From Candidimonas humi (GTDB taxonomy: Bacteria > Pseudomonadota > Gammaproteobacteria > Burkholderiales > Burkholderiaceae_B), in contig NZ_JAHTBN010000003.1 of NCBI RefSeq assembly GCF_019166065.1, positions 682,001-746,000 of the forward strand: DNA of 64,000 bases, given 5' to 3'. The notes beneath the pieces are model-generated. The model had not been told where the DNA came from. It saw only the letters and a program-made list of their open reading frames with translations, and searched no databases. How positions within the stretch are numbered: position 1 is the first letter of the stretch; every line of letters starts with the position of its first letter. The translations under genes and the position numbers were made by a program. Shown piece by piece: positions 1 to 7,807 of this stretch.

Positions 1-60
1 AGCCAGGGCTGCGGTCTTGATCTGGTGCAGTGATGCGGTGGTCAGTGTGCTAAATTCCAT
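1..60 (-). CDS. pepA: Leucyl aminopeptidase PepA, N-terminal fragment
   Basis: Only the first 20 codons are inside the window. Read on the minus strand from the ATG at position 60 they give MEFSTLTTASLHQIKTAALA, which I recognise as the start of Bordetella-type cytosolic leucyl aminopeptidase (M17, Mn/Zn). The catalytic domain lies outside, so function rests on this N-terminus and on the well-known divergent pepA/lptF arrangement. The two genes share the 66-base region 61-126. The identification is inference from a short stretch. Confidence 0.7.
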   Translation of the reverse strand, partial: MEFSTLTTASLHQIKTAALA

Positions 61-126
61 GCGCGTTTTCCAAGTATTGCTGCGGGTTGCCTGCAGGATG
101 CCGTTGATTATCTCGCATATTTTCCC

Positions 127-1251
127 ATGTCTCTATTCAAGCGTTCCGTAGTTTCCGAGATCATGAGCCATGCGGGCGTGGTGTTTTCCACGCTGCTGAT
201 CGTATGGCTCAGTGTACTGCTGGTGCGCTTGCTCGGAGAGGCCGCCAACGGCAATATCGGCGCCGACGTGGTGCTGGGCCTGGCCGCGTTTTCCAGCATC
301 ACGGCCCTGCCCGTGATCCTGTCGGTGTCGCTGTTCATCGCGGTGCTCACCGCCGTCACCCGCAATTTCCGCGAGTCCGAGATGGTGGTGTGGTTCGCCA
401 GCGGCCTGTCGCTCAAGGACTGGGTGCTCCCGGTGCTGCGCTGCGCAGTGCCGGCAGCGATACTCATCGCCATCCTGACCCTGGCCGCATCGCCCTGGGC
501 CTACCGGCAGATCGCCGAGTACCGCCAGCGCTACGAGCAGCGCTCCGACCTGTCCAAGGTCACGGCCGGGCAGTTCATCGAGACCGAGGACGGCAAGCGG
601 GTGTTCTTCGCCGAAGACCCCACCAAGCCGGGCGACCAGTTGGGCAAGGTGATCGCCCGCGTCATCGATCCGGAATGGCTGAGCGTGATCTCGGCCGACA
701 GCGCGCGGGTCGAGACCGAGCCGGACGGCGACCGCTTCCTGATCCTGAGCCAGGGCCACCGCTACGATCTCAAGCCGGGCAAGCCGGACCTGCGGCTGTT
801 CGACTTCAAGCGCTACGGGTTCAGGCTGGAAAGCAAGAACGACGCGGGCTCGATCAAGGCGGCGCGCGAGATGGCGGAGCGCCAGATCAAGGCCCGGCCC
901 ACCGATCAACTGATGCGCGACCACACAGACGATGCGCGCTCGCAGCTGATGTGGCGCCTGGCGCTGCCGCTGGCGGCGCTGAACCTGGCGCTGCTGGCCA
1001 TTCCGCTGGGCGCGGTGAACCCGCGCCTGGGGCGCTCGGGCGACGTGCTGATCGCCGGCCTGGTGGCGTTGCTGTACATGAACCTGATCAATCTCTGCCG
1101 CGGCTGGATAGGCAAGGGCCAGCTCAGCTTCGGCGTGGGGGTCTGGCTGGTGCACGTCCTGTTCGCCGCGCTGATGGTCTACATGATGTGGCGCAAGCTG
1201 CGCGTCAAGGCGCCGAAGGATCCCGGGCTGCCCGCGGAACCGGCAAGCTAG
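127..1251 (+). CDS. lptF: LPS export ABC transporter permease LptF
   Basis: Inner-membrane permease of the LptB2FGC complex that extracts lipopolysaccharide from the inner membrane and feeds it to the periplasmic Lpt bridge. The 374-residue protein has the YjgP/YjgQ layout: three N-terminal membrane helices (about residues 15-125, with the typical RESEMVVWFASGLS stretch near residue 90), a periplasmic beta-jellyroll domain (about 130-270) and three C-terminal helices (about 275-360). Length is normal for the family. The ATG at 127 has no obvious Shine-Dalgarno. It diverges from pepA as in many proteobacteria, but no lptG follows; the next gene is a convergent LysR regulator. LptG would be needed for a working complex and must lie elsewhere. 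Confidence 0.93.
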   Translation: MSLFKRSVVSEIMSHAGVVFSTLLIVWLSVLLVRLLGEAANGNIGADVVLGLAAFSSITALPVILSVSLFIAVLTAVTRNFRESEMVVWFASGLSLKDWVLPVLRCAVPAAILIAILTLAASPWAYRQIAEYRQRYEQRSDLSKVTAGQFIETEDGKRVFFAEDPTKPGDQLGKVIARVIDPEWLSVISADSARVETEPDGDRFLILSQGHRYDLKPGKPDLRLFDFKRYGFRLESKNDAGSIKAAREMAERQIKARPTDQLMRDHTDDARSQLMWRLALPLAALNLALLAIPLGAVNPRLGRSGDVLIAGLVALLYMNLINLCRGWIGKGQLSFGVGVWLVHVLFAALMVYMMWRKLRVKAPKDPGLPAEPAS

Positions 1252-1270
1252 CCGAGCTTCGTGCACATGG

Positions 1271-1297
1271 GCCGGACACGCAGGCCTGCTGTCCGGC
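1271..1297. terminator. Hairpin between convergent lptF and LysR gene
   Basis: An 8-bp perfect stem (GCCGGACA at 1271-1278, TGTCCGGC at 1290-1297) lies in the 77-base gap between two convergent genes. The loop is itself the palindrome GCAGGCCTGC flanked by one C. There is no T-run, so it may be only a weak or Rho-assisted terminator. Confidence 0.4.
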
Positions 1298-1328
1298 GCC
1301 GCGATTCCCGGCCGCCGGGCCGCGCTTC

Positions 1329-2252
1329 CTACGGTTGCGGGTATTGCAGCCGGTCGGCGCGGCCCTGCAGCAGCGGCGCATTGAGCTGCACCGCCTTCTT
1401 CAGGTAGTCCCATAGCGCCATGACGCGCTTGGAGCGGCGCAGGTCTTCGTGGCAGTACATCCAGAAGCTGCGGGTGATGACCACCTGGTCTTCCAGCACG
1501 GGCCGCAGGCGGCTGTCCTGGGCCGCCATGAAGCAGGGCAGCACGGCCAGCGCGCCGCCGCGCAGGGCCGCATGATATTGGGCGATGACGCTGGTGCTCT
1601 TGAACACCACGCGGCTGCCGGGCAGGACGTCCTCCAGGTAGCGCAGCCTGTCGCTGAACACCAGCTCTTCCACATAGCCTATGAAGCTGTGGCCGGCCAG
1701 GTCGGCCCGGCTGCGGATGGGGCCGCTACGCTCGAGATAGGTGTGGGTGCCGTAGAGCCTGAGCTCGTAGTCGGTGAGCCGGGTGCAGATGTAGGGCCCG
1801 CGCTGCGGCTGTTCCAGGGCGATTGCCAGGTCGGCCTCGCGCTTGGACAGGCTGATGAAGCGCGGCACCGGCAGTATGTCCAGGGTGAGCTCCGGATAAC
1901 GTCCCAGGAAGTCGGTCATGAGCGGCGTCAGCACGTAGTTGCCGAAGCCTTCGGTGCAGCCTATGCGCAGGTGCCCGGACAATGTCTGGCCGATGCCCGA
2001 GAGCTCTTCGCGGGCCGACAGCAGCGCGCCTTCCATTTGCTCGGCATAGGCGAACAGGCGCTGCCCGTCTTCGGTGAGGGTGAAGCCGCTGGCCTTGGAT
2101 TTGTCGAACAGCACCGTGTCCAGGCTTTGTTCCAGGGCCTGCACGCGGCGCGAGACCGTGCTGTGCTGTACGCCCAGCCTGAGAGCGGCTGCGCTGACGC
2201 GCTGAGTGCGTGCCACCTCGAGGAAATAGCGCAGGCCGTCCCAATCCAGCAT
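1329..2252 (-). CDS. LysR-family transcriptional regulator
   Basis: A 307-residue LysR-type regulator. The winged helix-turn-helix is at residues 1-60 (LRYFLEVARTQRVSAAALRL then HSTVSRRVQALEQSL), followed by the type-2 periplasmic-binding-like effector domain (about 90-290). The start is set at the ATG at 2252, which gives the standard MLDWDGLRYF opening; an upstream in-frame ATG at 2348 would add 32 unlikely Arg/Pro/Gly-rich residues. It is transcribed away from the binding-protein/mmsA pair at 2603-5367, and two palindromes lie between them (2344-2378). It is therefore probably their regulator. The effector is unknown; a branched-chain acid or semialdehyde intermediate is a guess. Confidence 0.88.
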   Translation of the reverse strand: MLDWDGLRYFLEVARTQRVSAAALRLGVQHSTVSRRVQALEQSLDTVLFDKSKASGFTLTEDGQRLFAYAEQMEGALLSAREELSGIGQTLSGHLRIGCTEGFGNYVLTPLMTDFLGRYPELTLDILPVPRFISLSKREADLAIALEQPQRGPYICTRLTDYELRLYGTHTYLERSGPIRSRADLAGHSFIGYVEELVFSDRLRYLEDVLPGSRVVFKSTSVIAQYHAALRGGALAVLPCFMAAQDSRLRPVLEDQVVITRSFWMYCHEDLRRSKRVMALWDYLKKAVQLNAPLLQGRADRLQYPQP

Positions 2253-2343
2253 AGGTCTCCGATGCCGGTCGCGGCCGGCGTCATGGCGCCCTTGTCGTCC
2301 GGCCGCCGGGCTGCCCGGCGGGCCCGAGGGCGCGCGTTGCTTG

Positions 2344-2378
2344 TGCAAATATTAGCAAGGAATGTGCAAATATTTGCA
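2344..2378. promoter_or_regulatory. Twin palindromic operator, probable LysR site
   Basis: TGCAAATATTAGCA (2344-2357, one base off perfect symmetry) and TGCAAATATTTGCA (2365-2378, perfect) start exactly 21 bp apart, about two helical turns, on the same face of DNA. They lie about 90 bp upstream of the LysR start and about 225 bp upstream of the binding-protein start. Paired recognition/activation half-sites are usual for LysR regulators. That the adjacent LysR protein binds here is inference. Confidence 0.6.
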
Positions 2379-2451
2379 TAGTCATAGGTTTTTTAGACAA
2401 CTACACTGCGCCTGTATCCCGTCCGGCCGGCCCACGGATCGACGGACGGGA

Positions 2452-2480
2452 CGCCGGGCCCGCCAGTGGCGGGCCCGGCG
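2452..2480 (+). other. Perfect 13-bp GC hairpin in mRNA leader
   Basis: CGCCGGGCCCGCC (2452-2464) and GGCGGGCCCGGCG (2468-2480) are exact reverse complements around the loop AGT. It lies about 120 bases upstream of the binding-protein start, between the probable operators and the gene. There is no T-run, so it is not a typical intrinsic terminator. It could be an mRNA-stabilising or attenuating leader structure. Confidence 0.5.
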
Positions 2481-2602
2481 GCGCGGCGCCTTCCCGCCCA
2501 GGGCGGTGTGCCGGTATCCGCTGCCTGGGGCTTGTTCACACTAAAAGGGGCACCCCTTTGTGAACAGATCCCAGGCCCATAACACTACAACGGAGACTCC
2601 CC

Positions 2603-3817
2603 ATGAAGAAATTTTCCCTGTCATTGACGGCGGCGCTGTGCCTGGGCCTTGCGGCCGGCGCGCAGGCGAAGACCATTCCCCCTGTCAAGATCGGCGTGCT
2701 CACGGACATGTCCGGGCCCTATGCCTCGATGGGCGGCGCGGGCTCGGTGGCGGCGGCGAAGATGGCCATAGACGACTGCCTGAAGGCCGAATGCAAGGGC
2801 ATGCATATAGATCTGGTCTCGGCCGACAACCAGAACAAGGCCGATGTGGGCGCCGCCAAGGCGCGCGAATGGATAGACCGCGACGGCGTCACCGCGCTGG
2901 CCGATCTGACCAATTCGGCGGTGGCGCTGGCGGTGCAGGGCGTGGCCAGGGAAAAAAATGTGGTGGCGATGTTCTCCGGGCCTGCCACGACCGATCTGAC
3001 CAACAAGAATTGCTCGCCGGTGGGCTTTCACTGGATGTTCGACACCTATTCGCAGTCGGTGGGCGGGGTCAAGGCTACGGTGCACAAGGGCGGCAAGTCC
3101 TGGTATTTCCTGACGGTCGATTATGCGTTCGGCCACTCGCTGGAAAAGGGCGCGGCCGATATGGTCAAGCAACTGGGCGGCACCGTGGTGGGTTCCGTGC
3201 TGCATCCGCTGAACACTTCCGATTTCGCTTCCTACCTGTTGCAGGCGCAAAGCTCGAAGGCGCAGGTGGTGGCGCTGGCCAATGGCGGCCAGGACACGGT
3301 CAACGCGATCAAGCAGGCGCGCCAGTTCGGCATCGTCAAGGGCGGCCAGCGCCTGGTGGCCTTGCTGGTGTTCCTGTCCGACCTGCGCGCGCTGGGCCTG
3401 GCCAATGCCCAGGGCCTGACCTATGTGGACGGCTTCTATTGGGATTTCGACGATGCGTCGCGCAAATGGTCGGCGCGTTTCGCCCAAGCCTATAAAGGCC
3501 TGAAGCCGACCATGACCCAGGCAGGTGTATATTCAAGTGTGCTGCATTACCTGAAGGCCGTGGCGGCGTCGGGCTCGACCAAGGGCGACGTGGTTGCCGC
3601 CGAGATGCGCAAGATCCCCATCCAGGATCCGATCATGCACCATGCCTCGATACGCCCCGACGGGCGCGTAATACACGATATGTATCTGTACGAGGTCAAG
3701 ACGCCGGCCGAATCGAAGAACGACTGGGATTATTCCAAGCTGGTGGCGACGATACCCGCCAAGGATGCGTTCCAGCCGCTGTCGCAATCGACCTGCCCGC
3801 TCGTGAAGAAGAGCTGA
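2603..3817 (+). CDS. ABC transporter substrate-binding protein, branched-chain amino-acid type
   Basis: A 404-residue periplasmic binding protein of the LivJ/LivK (Peripla_BP_6) family. The signal peptide is residues 1-22 (MKKFSLSLTAALCLGLAAGA ending in QA). The mature protein opens with the family-typical PPVKIGVLTDMSGPYASMGG, followed by two Rossmann-like lobes. ACGGAGACT precedes the ATG. No permease or ATPase genes sit next to it; the following gene is mmsA, 56 bases on. It may serve the livHMGF system at 10.7-14 kb or a distant one. Pairing with a semialdehyde dehydrogenase suggests import of a substrate oxidised through that step. The ligand cannot be told from sequence. Confidence 0.9.
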   Translation: MKKFSLSLTAALCLGLAAGAQAKTIPPVKIGVLTDMSGPYASMGGAGSVAAAKMAIDDCLKAECKGMHIDLVSADNQNKADVGAAKAREWIDRDGVTALADLTNSAVALAVQGVAREKNVVAMFSGPATTDLTNKNCSPVGFHWMFDTYSQSVGGVKATVHKGGKSWYFLTVDYAFGHSLEKGAADMVKQLGGTVVGSVLHPLNTSDFASYLLQAQSSKAQVVALANGGQDTVNAIKQARQFGIVKGGQRLVALLVFLSDLRALGLANAQGLTYVDGFYWDFDDASRKWSARFAQAYKGLKPTMTQAGVYSSVLHYLKAVAASGSTKGDVVAAEMRKIPIQDPIMHHASIRPDGRVIHDMYLYEVKTPAESKNDWDYSKLVATIPAKDAFQPLSQSTCPLVKKS

Positions 3818-3873
3818 CTCTCGCACACGCCTATATGAAATGAGCGCATCGCCGATGCGCGAAGGAGACCCTG

Positions 3874-5367
3874 ATGAGTGCCGTACCCCGTATCCCTCTG
3901 TTGATTGGAGGCAAGCTGGTTCAATCCAAGACCACCGAATGGCGTGATGTGATCAATCCCGCCACGCAGGAGGTCGTGGCGCAAGTACCTTTCGCCACCC
4001 GCGAGGAGCTCGACCTGGCCGTGGCCGATTCCAAGCGCGCCTTCCAGACCTGGCGCAATACCAGCCAGGGCGCGCGGGTGCGGGTCATGCTGAACCTGCA
4101 GAAGCTGGTGCGCGACAATACCGCCAAGCTGGCCGAGCTGATCACTATCGAGCACGGCAAGACGCTGCCGGACGCCGAGGGCGAGGTAGGCCGCGGCCTG
4201 GAGGTGATCGAGCACGCCTGCGCGATGGCCACGCTGCAACTGGGCGAGTACGCCGAGAATGCCGCGACGGGCATCGATGTCTATACGCTGGTCCAGCCGC
4301 TGGGCGTCTGCGCGGGCATTACCGCCTTCAATTTCCCCATCATGCTGCCGTGCTTCATGTTCCCGATCGCGGTCACGGCGGGCAATGCCTTCATTCTCAA
4401 GCCGTCCGAGCAGGATCCGAGCTCTTCGCTGCTGCTGGCGCAACTGGCCCTGGAGGCGGGGCTGCCGCCGGGGGTGCTGAATGTGGTGCATGGCGGGCCC
4501 GACATGGCCAATGCGATCTGCGACCATCCCGACATCAAGGCGCTGTCGTTCATCGGTTCGACGCATGTGGGCACGCATATATACCGGCGCGCCTCGGAAG
4601 CCGGCAAGCGCTGCCAGGCGATGATGGGCGCCAAGAACCACAGCATCGTGCTGCCGGATGCCGATCGCGAAGCGGCGCTGAACCAGTTGCTGGGCGCGTC
4701 GTTCGGCGCGGCCGGCCAGCGCTGCATGGCGATTTCGGTGGCGGTGCTGGTGGGCGAGGCGCGCGACTGGCTGCCGGATTTCGTCGAGCGTGCGCGCAAG
4801 CTCAAGGTAAGTGCGGGCGTCGATCGCGGCGCCGACCTGGGGCCGCTGGTCTCGCCGAATGCGCGCAAGCGGGTCGAGGCGCTGATCGAGCAGGGCACGA
4901 AGGAAGGCGCGGAACTCGTCCTGGACGGTCGCAATATCGAGGTCTCGGGCTATGCCAAGGGCAATTTCGTCGGCCCGACGGTGTTCAATAATGTGACGGC
5001 CGATATGGCGATCTACAAGGAAGAGGTGTTCGGGCCGGTGTTGTGCGTGGTGGGGGTGGACACGCTGGAAGAGGCGGTGGATTTCATCAATCGCAATCCG
5101 AACGGCAACGGGGTGTCGATCTTCACGCAGGACGGAGGCGCGGCGCGCTATTTCCAGAACAATATCGATGTGGGCCAGGTCGGCATCAATCTGCCGATTC
5201 CGGTGCCGGTCGCGTGGTTCAGTTTCACGGGCTCGCGCGCCTCGAAGCTGGGCGATCTGGGGCCCAACGGCAAGCAGGCGGTGTTGTTCTGGACGCAGAC
5301 CAAGACCGTGACGGCGCGCTGGGCGGCACATCACAAAGAGGTGAATACTACGATCTCGATGAAGTAA
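3874..5367 (+). CDS. mmsA: CoA-acylating methylmalonate-semialdehyde dehydrogenase
   Basis: NAD-dependent, CoA-dependent oxidation of methylmalonate semialdehyde to propionyl-CoA (and malonate semialdehyde to acetyl-CoA), the last step of valine and related catabolism. The 497-residue protein has the aldehyde-dehydrogenase fold with the MMSDH-type active-site segment GAAGQRCMAISVAVLVG; the nucleophile is Cys284. The cofactor region ITAFNFPIMLPCFMFPIAV is also typical. GAAGGAGACCCTG precedes the ATG. It forms a likely two-gene unit with the upstream binding protein, and its product propionyl-CoA fits with prpE elsewhere in the window. A terminator hairpin follows at 5412. Confidence 0.95.
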   Translation: MSAVPRIPLLIGGKLVQSKTTEWRDVINPATQEVVAQVPFATREELDLAVADSKRAFQTWRNTSQGARVRVMLNLQKLVRDNTAKLAELITIEHGKTLPDAEGEVGRGLEVIEHACAMATLQLGEYAENAATGIDVYTLVQPLGVCAGITAFNFPIMLPCFMFPIAVTAGNAFILKPSEQDPSSSLLLAQLALEAGLPPGVLNVVHGGPDMANAICDHPDIKALSFIGSTHVGTHIYRRASEAGKRCQAMMGAKNHSIVLPDADREAALNQLLGASFGAAGQRCMAISVAVLVGEARDWLPDFVERARKLKVSAGVDRGADLGPLVSPNARKRVEALIEQGTKEGAELVLDGRNIEVSGYAKGNFVGPTVFNNVTADMAIYKEEVFGPVLCVVGVDTLEEAVDFINRNPNGNGVSIFTQDGGAARYFQNNIDVGQVGINLPIPVPVAWFSFTGSRASKLGDLGPNGKQAVLFWTQTKTVTARWAAHHKEVNTTISMK

Positions 5368-5408
5368 GTATATAACTAAAAATAATTAATATTTGTTGTT
5401 ATATAACA

Positions 5409-5437
5409 TATAATGGCCCTTCCTACAGGGCCATTTT
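5409..5437 (+). terminator. mmsA terminator hairpin overlapping the cysB promoter/leader
   Basis: AATGGCCCT (5412-5420) and AGGGCCATT (5427-5435) form a perfect 9-bp stem with loop TCCTAC, followed by TT, directly against the cysB-type ATG at 5439. A perfect -10 hexamer TATAAT (5409-5414) overlaps the left arm. A transcript starting about 7 bases downstream would begin in the loop and lack the left arm. So the hairpin would form only in RNA reading through from mmsA. This reading is inference. Confidence 0.6.
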
Positions 5438-5438
5438 C

Positions 5439-6398
5439 ATGAACCTACAGCAATTCCGCTTTGTGCGCGAAACCATCCGGCGCAATTTCAATCTGACGGA
5501 GGCGGCGCGCACGCTGTTCACGTCGCAGCCGGGCGTCTCGAAGGCCATCATCGAGTTCGAGGACGAGCTCGGGATCAAGATCTTCGAGCGGCACGGCAAG
5601 CGTATCAAGGGCTTGACGAAGCCGGGTGCGGTGGTGTCGCATGTGATCGACCGCATCATGCGCGAGGTGGACAACCTGAAGAAGGTAAGCGACGAGTTCG
5701 CGCGGCGCGACGAGGGCGGGCTGGTGATAGGCTGCACGCATGCGCAGGCCCGCTATATCCTGCCGCGGGTGATTCCGGCTTTCCGCGAGAAATTCCCCAA
5801 GGTGCGTTTGTCGCTGGCGGAGGGTAATCCGCCGCATCTGGCGCAGATGCTGTTGCATGAGCAGGCGGATGTGGCGATTGCGACGGAGACGCTGAATGTG
5901 ACGCCGGGGTTGGCTGCTTTGCCGGTGTATACGTGGGAGCATGTGATTGTGGTGCGCCCGGATCATCCGCTGGCCGAGCTGACATCCAGCGCGGCCAAGA
6001 AGTTGACGCTGGAGCAGTTGGGGCGGTATCCGATCGTGACGTACGATCATGCGTTTTCGGGGCGCCGCACGATAGACGAGGTGTTCGCGGCCAAGGGTGT
6101 GACACCGGATATTGTGCTGGAAGCGATCGATGCGGATGTGATCAAGACGTATGTGGATGTGGGCATGGGGATAGGGATCATCGCCGGGATGGCGTTCGAT
6201 CCGCGCCGCGACAAGGGGCTGGTGGGTCTGCCGGCGGGGCATTTGTTCGGTACGCATGTGACTAATGTGGCGGTGAAGGCAGGGGTGTTCCTGCGGGATT
6301 ATGTGTATGTGCTGCTGGAGATGCTGGCGCCGAACCTGACGCGGGATGTGGTGCAGGAGGCGGTGGAGACTGCGGAGAAGGGCGGGGTTGCCGGGTAG
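5439..6398 (+). CDS. cysB: CysB-family LysR transcriptional regulator
   Basis: A 319-residue LysR protein of the CysB/Cbl class, which controls sulfate/thiosulfate uptake and cysteine synthesis and responds to O- or N-acetylserine and sulfate. It opens MNLQQFRFVRETIRRNFNLT followed by AARTLFTSQPGVSKAIIEFE, the CysB-type helix-turn-helix (residues 1-60). The ligand domain contains CTHAQARYILP, the CysB signature for sulfate/acetylserine binding. Length matches CysB (about 320). The AGGG in its short leader is the only Shine-Dalgarno-like element. No cys genes are adjacent, as is common for cysB. Confidence 0.92.
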   Translation: MNLQQFRFVRETIRRNFNLTEAARTLFTSQPGVSKAIIEFEDELGIKIFERHGKRIKGLTKPGAVVSHVIDRIMREVDNLKKVSDEFARRDEGGLVIGCTHAQARYILPRVIPAFREKFPKVRLSLAEGNPPHLAQMLLHEQADVAIATETLNVTPGLAALPVYTWEHVIVVRPDHPLAELTSSAAKKLTLEQLGRYPIVTYDHAFSGRRTIDEVFAAKGVTPDIVLEAIDADVIKTYVDVGMGIGIIAGMAFDPRRDKGLVGLPAGHLFGTHVTNVAVKAGVFLRDYVYVLLEMLAPNLTRDVVQEAVETAEKGGVAG

Positions 6399-7284
6399 GG
6401 TTTTTCTTTTTTGATTTGAACGGGTTTCTCTCGGCCTGTGCTTTCTTCTGTTTTGATTCTTGGTCTGTGCGTTCCTTTTTTTGGGGTGTAGTGGGTTTCT
6501 TGGCCTGGGCCATGGGCGGTTGGAGCCGGTCGGGCTCGCTCTTTTGATTTTGAATGGGGTCTTGGCCTGCGTTTTGCTCTTTTTGGGGCGTTGTGGGTTC
6601 TTGACCCGCGCCGCGGGCGGCTGGAGCCAGTCAGGCTCGCTCGCCCGACCCCGGCTGCGCCGGGGTTGCCCTTGACCTCCGGGCGTTTTGGGGGCGGTCG
6701 GCAAACTCGCCCGGCGCACCAGCCCCCGGCTGGTGCGCACCCGTCGGACTCAAACAGTGCCTCCCTTGCATCCCCCAAAACACCCTACGGTGGCGGCGGG
6801 CTCGGACGAGCCTGACTGGCTCCAGCCGCCCCACAGCGCTGGACGGTGGCGTGTTTGTTGGGTTGTGGTGCGTTTGCTGGGTGATGACGTTGTTATGTTG
6901 TGGTGTCGTAGTGTCTAGTGTCGTGGTGTTATGGCGTTGTGGCATTGCGGTATAGCGGCAGCGGCAGCGGCAGCGGCATCGCGGCGTAGTAGTGTGTTTG
7001 GGGCGTGTTTTGTTTTGTGTAGCGGGTGTGCGAGGATCCGTTTGAGGGCCGTCGGCTTGCGCCGCACACGGCGGGCTCAGGGGCTGGGTGCCGGGGCGCG
7101 ACGGCGTTTTCCCGCCGCGTTTCCTGGCCATAGGCTAGGCCTGCCAGTTATCACGAAATGTTTAAGATTCGATGAGGCTTTCGTAACGAGAGCGGCGGTA
7201 CATTATTGACATCGGAATTGATGAGCTCGATCGACGAGTTCAATCGGCCGCGAGGTTCGATCTATCGGTTCGACGGAGGATGTC
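6399..7284. repeat. Long repeat-bearing intergenic region, cysB to msrB
   Basis: These 886 bases hold no convincing gene. From left to right there are: an imperfect tandem pair of about 100-bp units, each ending in a GGCGG(T/C)TGGAGCC core (6515-6538 and 6616-6639); an exact inverted 24-bp copy of the second core at 6807-6830; a strongly G/T-biased stretch on the plus strand (about 6840-7030) containing four AGCGGC hexamers (6954-6977); then ordinary sequence with TTCGACGGAGGATGTC as ribosome-binding region of msrB. Open frames across it look like low-complexity shadows. Confidence 0.6.
6515..6830. repeat. Direct plus inverted repeat element with 24-bp cores
   Basis: Cores lie at 6515-6538, 6616-6639 and, inverted, 6807-6830. 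The second and third are exact reverse complements over 24 bp; the first differs from the second at three positions. Cores one and two are 101 bp apart, and the sequence upstream of each is also alike (a T-rich segment, then GGGTTCTTGACCCGCGCC-like sequence). The family is not one I can name. Confidence 0.6.
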
Positions 7285-7803
7285 ATGGCTACACGCAGGC
7301 AATTCATATTGGCCGGCGCCGGGGCCGCTGCGGCGGCGGGGGCGGCGGTGCTGTTTCCGGGCTTGATGCCGGGGGCGGCGCGGGCCGCGGACGGGGCGCC
7401 GGCCGAGCATTTCCCGTTTACTTTGACCGACGCGCAGTGGCGCGCGCGGCTTACGCCGGCGCAGTACAAGATATTGCGCCAGGATGGCACGGAGCCGCCT
7501 TATTCCAGTCCTTTGAACGATGAGCATCGCGCGGGGATTTTTTCGTGCGCGGGCTGCGGCAACCGGCTGTATTCGTCGCGCACCAAGTTCGAAAGCCACA
7601 CGGGCTGGCCAAGTTTCTGGGCGCCGCTGGATGGCGCGGTCGGCACGCGCAGGGACACGTCGTTCGGGATGCTGCGCGACGAGGTGCATTGCGCGCGCTG
7701 CGGCGGGCATCTGGGGCATGTGTTCGACGACGGTCCGAAGCCCACCGGCTTGCGTTATTGCATGGATGGGTTGGCGCTGAGTTTCAAGCCGGGGGCCGCG
7801 TAA
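7285..7803 (+). CDS. msrB: Exported peptide-methionine (R)-S-oxide reductase MsrB
   Basis: Reduces the R epimer of methionine sulfoxide in proteins. The 172-residue protein starts with a twin-arginine-type leader (TRRQFILAG then an Ala-rich stretch to about residue 34, ending AARA), so it probably acts outside the cytoplasm. Zinc ligands are in CAGCGNRLYSSRTKFES and CARCGGHLGHVF. The catalytic cysteine is Cys159 in RYCMDGLALSF; RYC is the family's usual position, although Asp-Gly after it is less common than Ile-Asn. The ATG follows GACGGAGGATGTC. The dipZ-like gene begins 4 bases after its stop, so the two are co-transcribed. Confidence 0.94.
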   Translation: MATRRQFILAGAGAAAAAGAAVLFPGLMPGAARAADGAPAEHFPFTLTDAQWRARLTPAQYKILRQDGTEPPYSSPLNDEHRAGIFSCAGCGNRLYSSRTKFESHTGWPSFWAPLDGAVGTRRDTSFGMLRDEVHCARCGGHLGHVFDDGPKPTGLRYCMDGLALSFKPGAA

Positions 7804-7807
7804 AGCC

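Larger units (their letters stand above)
2253..2602. other. Divergent regulatory region, LysR gene / binding protein
   Basis: This 350-base non-coding stretch holds, in order: two 14-bp TGCAAATATT(A/T)GCA palindromes (2344-2378); a T-rich stretch after them; a perfect 13-bp GC hairpin (2452-2480); a 7-bp stem with 2-base loop (AAAGGGG/CCCCTTT, near 2543-2560); and the ribosome-binding sequence ACGGAGACTCCCC just before 2603. I see no small gene in it. Confidence 0.6.

Noticed and set aside
1449-2381. Long plus-strand open frame across the LysR gene
   Set aside because: Antisense shadow of a clear LysR protein; residues are Gln/His/Arg-rich without family motifs. The same holds for the very long antisense frames over mmsA, dipZ, etf-QO, leuS and rlmL, which arise from high GC at third positions.
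6631-7131. Minus-strand 166-codon frame in the repeat-rich gap
   Set aside because: Thr/Pro/Gln/Arg low-complexity product of the G/T-biased tract and inverted repeat; no protein-like features.
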